Source of the DNA: Simplicispira hankyongi
GTDB taxonomy: Bacteria; Pseudomonadota; Gammaproteobacteria; Burkholderiales; Burkholderiaceae_C
Length of the DNA: 64,000 nucleotides
Assembly (NCBI RefSeq): GCF_003570885.1
Contig: NZ_QXJC01000003.1
Location: forward strand, 558,001-622,000
Direction: 5' to 3'
Part shown: positions 58,005 to 64,000 of the stretch, in pieces
Layout of the letters: every line of letters begins with the position of its first letter
How positions within the stretch are numbered: position 1 is the stretch's first letter
Translations under genes and position numbers: made by a program
Notes under the pieces: model-generated
The model's database searches: none
Seen by the model: only the letters and a program-made list of their open reading frames with translations
What the model was told of the DNA's origin: nothing

Positions 58005-59546
58005 TCAAGGGCAACCACCGCTACCGCTAGCCAACTTAACCAGTATCTGACGACTCACTGATAAGGTATCGCGTGTGGCAGTTGCCAGAAAACTTACACT
58101 GCATTGAGCTGCTGGAACGGGGCTGACAGGCGTTCCACTGATTACGCCATTGTTTCCTACCTGGGTAGCTGTCAGCCATGCAGGTGTTGCGGGAGTGAAA
58201 TTCCACGTCACAGGCTTGGTTTCATCCCCCCCTGTAGCAGAAAACGCGTACAAATAAAGCATGTCTGCAGTTGCGTTAGGCAGTTGGCATACGGTTGTGG
58301 CACTACCCGTGCAACCAGTGATCGTCAGAGGCGCCTGAGCCGGCGCAGTGGGGGTGGGCGGCGTTACCACAGCCGCTGCGGCGACTGTGATCGCCATATT
58401 TTGCGTTGTTGTCGCACCCAAGCTATCAGTAACAGTGACAACGATGTTGTAGGAGCCCTCTACTGAAGGAGTGCCTTGAAGCACCCCAGAACTGCCAAGT
58501 GTCAAGCCACTTGGTAGACCTGCAGTAGCAACCCAACTATACGGTGGCGTGCCCCCACTTGCCTGCAACACATATGCGAAGGGTACACCCACTTGAGCTC
58601 CAGGCAACGTAGTTGCAGCAATAGACAGTGGAGTCGCAGAAATAGCGTCGTAGACACCCACAGCCAGAAGAGAAGTTACCGGGTCTTGAATGCCATTACT
58701 CACATCATTATCGAAGCGATCAGTCGTAAATTCAAGTAAAATTACGCCAGAATTGGGGCCACTAGATAGTGAAATCAAGCCAGTACCGCCAATAGTGCGC
58801 ACTTGGAGAACGCTGCCTGATTGAGAACCCGACAAAAGACGCGCACCAGCTGAAGCGTCACTAGCCGAGGCGAAGGGGCGAATGCTGATTTGAACATTGG
58901 CCGCGCTTGGGTTTGGAATCGGCTGATTGGCATCATCCATGATAAATGCCTGAATACCAACGTTATTTCTAATTAAGCTTACATTTCCTTGAGATCCGAG
59001 ATATTTCGGTTCCTGCGCCGAGGCAATCACGCTCGCCGGTTTGCCCGTCGCAGCACCGACAACAATATCGACGCTTGCGCTGGAGACCTGATTGTCCGCA
59101 GGATTAGTAACCGAACAGGTCACCCGCGCCGTGCCTGACTTAGTGCCGGCATGAAAGTGAAAGGAGTTTCCACCAGAGTTCGCCCCTAGCGTGATGGATC
59201 GGTAAGCCAGCGGATTTCCATTATCGTCCTCATGGGACTTATCACCGTCAAGATAATACAAAACCCCAGAATCCAGTCCCTGGGAAATATTACAGGCAAA
59301 AATATCTTTCCCGCCTTGAATTGGGGCTCCGCCTTCAAAGGCATTCACATACAACGTTGTGGTATAAGTTGCATAGGCTCCAATACTTGCAGCTTGACTG
59401 GAAATATTGATAGGTAATTGAGTTTTGTCCGCCGTCAGCGTGATGGTGTAGGGTAGTTTGGTGTCCCCTGGGCTCCCTCCACCTCCACCGCAGGCAGTCA
59501 ACACCGAAGAGATTACCAGGGCAGCAACGCCAAATAACTTTCTCAT
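58005..59546 (-). CDS. Ig-like-repeat lipoprotein in the pilus operon
   Basis: A 513-residue predicted lipoprotein. Signal peptide with lipobox LTAC (about residue 16-19) followed by a GGGGG stretch. The rest is beta-rich, with at least one putative Ig (He_PIG) domain: PLSIAATTLPGAQVGVPFAY, then GGTPPYSWVATAGLPSGLTL around residues 305-385; a second, diverged copy lies near the C terminus (TWNFTPATPAWLTAT). The ATG at 59546 is chosen because GAGGTGA lies just before it; a GTG at 59555 overlaps that site. It is 18-27 nt after pilQ, and its base composition is lower in GC than neighbours. The function is unknown; a surface or adhesin-like role is a guess. Confidence 0.75.
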   Translation of the reverse strand: MRKLFGVAALVISSVLTACGGGGGSPGDTKLPYTITLTADKTQLPINISSQAASIGAYATYTTTLYVNAFEGGAPIQGGKDIFACNISQGLDSGVLYYLDGDKSHEDDNGNPLAYRSITLGANSGGNSFHFHAGTKSGTARVTCSVTNPADNQVSSASVDIVVGAATGKPASVIASAQEPKYLGSQGNVSLIRNNVGIQAFIMDDANQPIPNPSAANVQISIRPFASASDASAGARLLSGSQSGSVLQVRTIGGTGLISLSSGPNSGVILLEFTTDRFDNDVSNGIQDPVTSLLAVGVYDAISATPLSIAATTLPGAQVGVPFAYVLQASGGTPPYSWVATAGLPSGLTLGSSGVLQGTPSVEGSYNIVVTVTDSLGATTTQNMAITVAAAAVVTPPTPTAPAQAPLTITGCTGSATTVCQLPNATADMLYLYAFSATGGDETKPVTWNFTPATPAWLTATQVGNNGVISGTPVSPVPAAQCSVSFLATATRDTLSVSRQILVKLASGSGGCP

Positions 59547-59573
59547 TTTTCTCACCTCAGTTTAAATCTTGAT

Positions 59574-61709
59574 TTATCGCACGGGACCACGATCCGAAAT
59601 CACCTTGGGCGTGATGAAGACGAGCATCTCACGCTTCGTGGATTCCTTGGTCCTGCTCTTGAAGAGATTCCCCATCACCGGAACGTCTCCAAGGAATGGA
59701 ATCTTATTTTCCTGATTGGTCTCCTCCATCTCGAAGATGCCGCCAATCACAACCGTGCCACCATTTTCCACAAGAATCTGGGTGACGATATGCTTGGTAT
59801 CGATGGCGACGCCCTGCGTCGTGGTTTCGCCCCGGCTGTCCTTGTTGATATCAAGGTCGAGAATAATATCGCCTTCTGGCGTGATCTGGGGAGTAACTTC
59901 CAGTTTCAACACTGCTTTCTTGAAAGCAATTGTGGTAGCACCGTTTGGCGCTGTGACAGAGTAAGGGTATTCCGTCCCTTGCTCAATCAGCGCCTTGGTC
60001 TGATCGGCCGTGATGATGCGCGGGCTGGATACGATTTTGCCTTTTCCATCCGCTTCAAGAGCCGATAACTCCAGCGTCAGAAAACGGTTTGCCGCCGCAT
60101 TAAAGATGGACAAAGCGAAGCTTCCCACGGCATCGCCACCCGAGAGGGATGCCGGCAAGTTAACGAAATTACCGGTGGCGTCCGTAGTACCCCCGGCGCC
60201 ACTGCTGGCAACGGCGTTGCTATAACTGGTCCCGAATGCCACGCGGTTGTTATTGCCCAGGGCGTAACCGCCCGTTCCGCCATTATTGGCGCGAAGATCT
60301 GTCCCGCCCAGGCGAACACCGAGGGAACGACCGAAGGTATCGCGGGCTTCGACAATTCGCGCTTCGATCAGCACTTGCCGTACGGCGACGTCCAGTGACA
60401 GCAGAAGCTTGCGCACCTCCTCGATCTTGGCGGCGGTATCGGTGACGAAGAGCTGGTTCGTGCGCGGCTCCGCGATGGCACTGCCGCGCTCGGAAAGGAA
60501 GCGCACTGTGTTGCCCCCGCTTGATCCACTGCCAGTGGACGTGAGCTGATCAACCATCGCTGTCGCTTTTGCGTAGTTGAGCTGAAATGCCTGCGTGCGC
60601 AATGGTTCCAGCTTTTGAATTTCCAGCGCTGCCTCAAAATCCTTCTTGGTGCGCGCGTCGATCTCGTCCTTGGGCGCTATCCACAGCACCGTACCCGTCT
60701 TGCGCATCCCCAGGCCCTTGGCGTCCATGATGATCTGCAATGCTTGGTCCCAAGGCACATCCTTGAGCCGCAGCGTGAGCGCGCCCGTCACAGTGTCGGA
60801 TGTCACGATGTTGAAGTTGGTGAAATCCGCAATCACCTGCAGCAGGGAGCGCACTTCAATGTTCTGGAAATTCAGCGAAAGCTTTTCTCCGCTGTAGCCA
60901 GGGCCTTGCGTCAACTTGCTCAGGTCCACCTTTTTCTGCCGAACTTCAACGACAAACTGGTTGTCGCTTTGGTAGGCGCTGTGCTCCCACTCGCCGATCG
61001 GCTCAATCACCATGTGGACGCGGTCTCCGTCCTCTGTCGTGGTAATGCGCTGCACCGGCGTACCAAAGTCGGTGACATCCAACTTTCTCCGCAATCCCTC
61101 AGCCAGTGAAGAGCGAAGAAAATCGACAGTCAATGTTCTGGCCTGCTGCCGCAAATCAACGCCCACCTGATTGTTTGCCAAGGCCACTACAATTCTGCCG
61201 GAACCATCAGGGCCACGTCGAAAATCGATATCCTTGATGGGCAACACATCGCTATTACCGGACTCCGAAAATACCGTCGTCTGCGCAGAGGCGCTGCCGG
61301 TAGATGCCACAGGCTCCAGGACAACCAACAATGCATCCCCCTGAAGCTCTGTCCGGTATGCCGTTGGCTGCTTCAAGTTGAGCACCACACGTGAACGGCC
61401 TTGGGCTTGGACGACATTGACAGTTTTGAGGTTACCTTGGTTGATATCCACGACAGGCTTGTCCAATGCGCTGGTTGCGCCAGGAAAATCAAGTGCAATG
61501 CGTGCAGGTGACTGAGTGGCAAACCCAGTGGGGAGCGCTGCCAGTGGCTGCGTGAAATCAATACGCAGTACTTCTGAGCCACCTTGCAGCGATCCTGTCA
61601 CAGATTTGATGGCGCCCTGTGCAAAAGCGAGAGAAGAGACAAGAGTAGCAGCGGTCGCGAAAGCCACGCTGCGAGCAAAGTTCATCATATTGAAATTATC
61701 CCGCTTCAT
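59574..61709 (-). CDS. pilQ: Type IV pilus secretin PilQ
   Basis: Outer-membrane channel for the pilus. The 711-residue precursor has a signal peptide (cleavage near ALAFAQ), two AMIN-type domains (about 35-240), secretin_N/STN modules with LSLNFQNIEVRSLLQVIADF near 275, and a C-terminal secretin domain (EAEARIVEA-like VLIEARIVEARDTFGRSLG and VPVMGNLFKSRTKESTKREM). Overlaps pilP by 4 nt (ATGA). The second start, MMNFARS, is an alternative. Confidence 0.95.
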   Translation of the reverse strand: MKRDNFNMMNFARSVAFATAATLVSSLAFAQGAIKSVTGSLQGGSEVLRIDFTQPLAALPTGFATQSPARIALDFPGATSALDKPVVDINQGNLKTVNVVQAQGRSRVVLNLKQPTAYRTELQGDALLVVLEPVASTGSASAQTTVFSESGNSDVLPIKDIDFRRGPDGSGRIVVALANNQVGVDLRQQARTLTVDFLRSSLAEGLRRKLDVTDFGTPVQRITTTEDGDRVHMVIEPIGEWEHSAYQSDNQFVVEVRQKKVDLSKLTQGPGYSGEKLSLNFQNIEVRSLLQVIADFTNFNIVTSDTVTGALTLRLKDVPWDQALQIIMDAKGLGMRKTGTVLWIAPKDEIDARTKKDFEAALEIQKLEPLRTQAFQLNYAKATAMVDQLTSTGSGSSGGNTVRFLSERGSAIAEPRTNQLFVTDTAAKIEEVRKLLLSLDVAVRQVLIEARIVEARDTFGRSLGVRLGGTDLRANNGGTGGYALGNNNRVAFGTSYSNAVASSGAGGTTDATGNFVNLPASLSGGDAVGSFALSIFNAAANRFLTLELSALEADGKGKIVSSPRIITADQTKALIEQGTEYPYSVTAPNGATTIAFKKAVLKLEVTPQITPEGDIILDLDINKDSRGETTTQGVAIDTKHIVTQILVENGGTVVIGGIFEMEETNQENKIPFLGDVPVMGNLFKSRTKESTKREMLVFITPKVISDRGPVR

Positions 61710-62251
61710 TTTTTCTCCCCCTCTTGCAGTTCCAGCGATGCTGTGCGCTCAACCCAGTCGCCCGTGGCGTCCTGCACGATTTCACGAAGTTGAACCGCAG
61801 TTTCGGTGATATTTTTAATACGGCCATAGTTTTGACCGAGATAGTCGCCCACACTGACTTGGTAAAGCAAATTCTCCACCTTGAGGAGTGCAGTGGGTTT
61901 GCCTGCTTTCCTCAAACTCCCCACCATGGCCATGGAATCCAATGGAAACGCCTCCAATGGCTCTTTCCGACGGGCCAGCTCGGGGGCAATCAAGGCCGCA
62001 TTCGACGCCGTTTGAGTAGAATCGCGCCGCAATGCTTGCGTCAGACGCTGAGGGTTGAAGGGCTCCAAATCGCTTTGTGCAATATACGGCTGAGGCTCGA
62101 AGTGCTTAGGTTCGGTAAGGGGCGTCACATGGGGCTGGGTTTGCGCACGCTCCTGTGCCATCCATTCGCGCAATTCACCTTCGCCCGAGGAATCGCACCC
62201 CATGAGAACCAGAACAACAGCACCTAGCAATGCGACATGAATTTGCTTCAT
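61706..62251 (-). CDS. pilP: Type IV pilus inner-membrane lipoprotein PilP
   Basis: A 181-residue lipoprotein (signal with LMGC lipobox near residue 17-19) that links the PilN/PilO complex to PilQ. The C-terminal beta domain has the PilP pattern AMVGSLRKAGKPTALLKV, then VSVGDYLGQNYGRI. It overlaps pilQ and pilO by 4 nt each, so translation is coupled. Confidence 0.94.
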   Translation of the reverse strand: MKQIHVALLGAVVLVLMGCDSSGEGELREWMAQERAQTQPHVTPLTEPKHFEPQPYIAQSDLEPFNPQRLTQALRRDSTQTASNAALIAPELARRKEPLEAFPLDSMAMVGSLRKAGKPTALLKVENLLYQVSVGDYLGQNYGRIKNITETAVQLREIVQDATGDWVERTASLELQEGEKK

Positions 62252-62928
62252 TTTGGCTGCTCCTTCGCCACCTTGCGCTGGGCTTCAATTTCATCAGCAT
62301 CTAGATAGCGGAAGGTTCTTGCCGTCGCATCCATAGTGAGGTTGGTGCTATTCTTATCCTTATCGCTGGCTACGATAGCGATATCGTTCAAGGTCACAAT
62401 GCGAGAAAGATTAGCGATATCGGCCGCAAATGCACCCATATCGTTGTATTTTCCGGTCACACGAATAGCAATAGGAAGCTCTGCATAGTATTCGCGAACA
62501 ATCACTTGCCCAGGACGGAAAAGTTCAAACTGCAGGCTACGCCCCACACCCGCCTGATTGATGTCAGACAGGAGGGCCGCCATCTCCGCCTTACTGGGAA
62601 GCTGTTTTTCCAACTGAATCACATATTGTTGAATTTGTTCTCGCTGCTTCTTCAAAAGATCCAAGCTCACCGCTTTGGCCAACTTGGTTTTGTAATCTTG
62701 ACGCAGAGTTTGCTCAGTAGCACGCTCTGCATCCAACGCGTCTCGATAGTCGGTTAGTTTTGCAAACCACAATACCACTGCGACCGCAGCAGCAATAAAG
62801 ATACAGAGCAGATACCGCGGCAGAGGAGGCCACAGCGATGGGTCCTTGGTATCCAGATTTCGGAATTGGCGTTGCAATTTACTTTGCAATGCCGCCATGT
62901 CTATGGAGTTTTTTTGCTTCTTGGCCAT
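62248..62928 (-). CDS. pilO: Type IV pilus assembly protein PilO
   Basis: A 226-residue bitopic inner-membrane protein: helix at about 44-62 (LLCIFIAAAVAVVLWF), a coiled coil (residues about 75-115), and a ferredoxin-like periplasmic domain. Part of the PilMNOP alignment complex. Overlaps the pilP start by 4 nt. The N terminus has a basic, cytoplasmic stretch. Confidence 0.93.
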   Translation of the reverse strand: MAKKQKNSIDMAALQSKLQRQFRNLDTKDPSLWPPLPRYLLCIFIAAAVAVVLWFAKLTDYRDALDAERATEQTLRQDYKTKLAKAVSLDLLKKQREQIQQYVIQLEKQLPSKAEMAALLSDINQAGVGRSLQFELFRPGQVIVREYYAELPIAIRVTGKYNDMGAFAADIANLSRIVTLNDIAIVASDKDKNSTNLTMDATARTFRYLDADEIEAQRKVAKEQPK

Positions 62929-62931
62929 GAT

Positions 62932-63546
62932 TTAGTTTCCGGCCGCTGGCGTATTCACATCGCCATCTTTTGTCTTGTTTGCGCCACTGGACCGCTTCAA
63001 CGTAAAGCTGAGGTTAAAGGCATACACGCGTCTCTCATCACGCGGCGTCAGAGCAACCTTGCTTGCCACAATCTCAACCAATTGAGGCTTCGACAACCAA
63101 GGCGTATTGTTGGACAAATTGCGCAACATTTCAGACACACGCTCATTGGACTGCGCCATCCCCTGAATTGCAATCTGCTGGTTGGTTTGCTTCAGATTGG
63201 TCAGGTAAACACCATCAGGCAATTGCTTGACCAGTTCACTCAGCAGGTGCACAGGCAAATTACGATCTGCCTGTAAGTCCTCTACCGCTTTCTGGCGAGC
63301 ACGCAGCGAAGCAATTTCGTCTTCAATGCCGGCGATCTCCTTGATTTGCCCTTCCAAAACCGTGATTTCGCTGTGCAAAAAGGCGTTTCTGGCCTGCTGT
63401 TGCTCGATCATCATCTGGAACCACCAGTAGATGAGACCGGCGATTAGCAAGCCCACCAAAAATGAGGCAAACATCGTTGCCTGGAATGCTTCGCGCCGAC
63501 GCTTGCGCGCCACTTCGCGATGCGGTAGCAGGTTGATGAGAATCAC
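62932..63546 (-). CDS. pilN: Type IV pilus assembly protein PilN
   Basis: A 204-residue bitopic membrane protein starting MILINLLPHREVARKRRREA, which includes the INLLP motif that binds PilM. A helix at about 24-44 is followed by a coiled coil and a periplasmic domain. It overlaps pilM by 4 nt, and the gap to pilO is 3 nt. Pairs with PilO. Confidence 0.95.
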   Translation of the reverse strand: MILINLLPHREVARKRRREAFQATMFASFLVGLLIAGLIYWWFQMMIEQQQARNAFLHSEITVLEGQIKEIAGIEDEIASLRARQKAVEDLQADRNLPVHLLSELVKQLPDGVYLTNLKQTNQQIAIQGMAQSNERVSEMLRNLSNNTPWLSKPQLVEIVASKVALTPRDERRVYAFNLSFTLKRSSGANKTKDGDVNTPAAGN

Positions 63547-64000
63547 TGCAGGAACCTCCGCATCGCAAGACCACAGGATGTGAGGTAGGAAGGCGCCTCA
63601 CGCACCATCTTCTTGATCCGAACCGAGCTCGACATCTCCATGCCTTCAAAAGGATTGACCACGGCGGACGGAAAACCTGTGTGCTGCGTTACCGCATCAG
63701 ACAAACCCTGCAGGGGAGATGACCCCCCCGCAAGCAAGATGCGATCGACCCGGTTGTGCGGCGTACTGGTGAAGAAGAACTGCAATGCGCGTCCGACCTC
63801 CTGCGCCATGCTTTCAACAAACGGCCGAAGGACCACACTCGCATAGTCTTCTGGAAGATCACCGCTGCGCTTCTTGCTTTCCGCCTCTTCGACAGAGAAG
63901 CCATATTGCCGCATGATCAGTTGTGTCAGCTGGGCACCACCGAAAGCCTGGTCGCGGTCGTACAGCACCTCGTCATTGCGAATGACCTGCATGCTGGTGG
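63543..64000 (-). CDS. pilM: Type IV pilus assembly protein PilM, C-terminal part (cut by window edge)
   Basis: About 152 codons of an actin-like ATPase that binds the PilN tail in the cytoplasm. The visible segment holds FGGAQLTQLIMRQYGFSVEEAE, ILLAGGSSPLQGL (the second phosphate-binding loop) and a C-terminal PFEGMEMSSSVR. The 5' end lies beyond 64000, so no start can be given. First gene of pilMNOPQ. Confidence 0.93.
   Translation of the reverse strand, partial: TSMQVIRNDEVLYDRDQAFGGAQLTQLIMRQYGFSVEEAESKKRSGDLPEDYASVVLRPFVESMAQEVGRALQFFFTSTPHNRVDRILLAGGSSPLQGLSDAVTQHTGFPSAVVNPFEGMEMSSSVRIKKMVREAPSYLTSCGLAMRRFLQ

Overview
The window is a stretch of a GC-rich betaproteobacterial chromosome, most likely a member of the Comamonadaceae (Acidovorax/Polaromonas-like). 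The basis is gene order (fmdB-DUF502-aspS, DUF971-ubiE-tim44-ubiJ-ubiB, rplU-rpmA-obgE-proB, pilBCD-coaE-zapD-yacG, pilMNOPQ-aroK-aroB-dgt), protein sequence style and codon use. I cannot fix the genus. About 57 protein genes, one tRNA and several terminators are supported. It is mostly core genome.

Layout. 1-7932: folE (cut by the left edge), clsB and ybhP, a degenerate response regulator with TPRs on the opposite strand, nudB, aspS, a DUF502 membrane protein and an FmdB-like zinc ribbon. FolE makes dihydroneopterin triphosphate and NudB is the next folate-pathway enzyme. 8043-14137: an SSS symporter, then the ubiquinone cluster ubiB/ubiJ/tim44-like/ubiE/DUF971. 14138-14685: a gene-free scar with the C-terminal relic of an integron-type integrase and, on the other strand, a PIN/VapC-like tail. 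14686-20435: HIT protein, a 1303-residue FAD/Fe-S oxidoreductase and serA. 20685-25784: ugpBAEC-ugpQ for glycerol-3-phosphate and glycerophosphodiester uptake. 25791-31335: hemA, prfA, prmC, Grx4 and a CNNM/CorC protein. 31332-38745: a lytic transglycosylase, proS, rppH, proB, obgE, rpmA, rplU and ispB. 38771-38847: tRNA-Pro(CGG). 39009-45013: pilBCD, coaE, zapD, yacG and a MutT-like protein. 45133-51701: DUF815 ATPase, argJ, secA, an M23 peptidase and a DciA-like protein. 51759-54530: divergent Fe(III)-type ABC permease and ATPase. 54566-64000: dgt, aroB, aroK, an Ig-like lipoprotein and pilQPONM (pilM cut by the right edge).

The most striking item is not a gene. Ten copies of a short element occur with invariant geometry: a 7-bp stem with a 7-nt loop, a 4-nt linker, then a 5-bp stem with a 7-nt loop, 42 nt in all. 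All ten point the same way on the + strand whatever the gene direction. Copies build gene boundaries: three place an AGAGG Shine-Dalgarno-like sequence exactly 5 nt before a start codon (proB, the DUF815 gene, dgt), one supplies part of a start codon (prmC), two supply stop codons (hemA, the mutT-like gene), and one lies in frame inside the FAD/Fe-S oxidoreductase. A second, GC-rich element of about 95 bp occurs three times, always just after or over the stop codon of the upstream gene and in that gene's orientation.

Regulatory sequence that can be read: Rho-independent terminators after aspS, grxD, rpmA, the tRNA and the lipoprotein; two strong hairpins between ugpB and ugpA; a perfect 19-bp palindrome upstream of serA; and TATAAT boxes so close to the hemA and ispB starts that leaderless mRNAs are possible.
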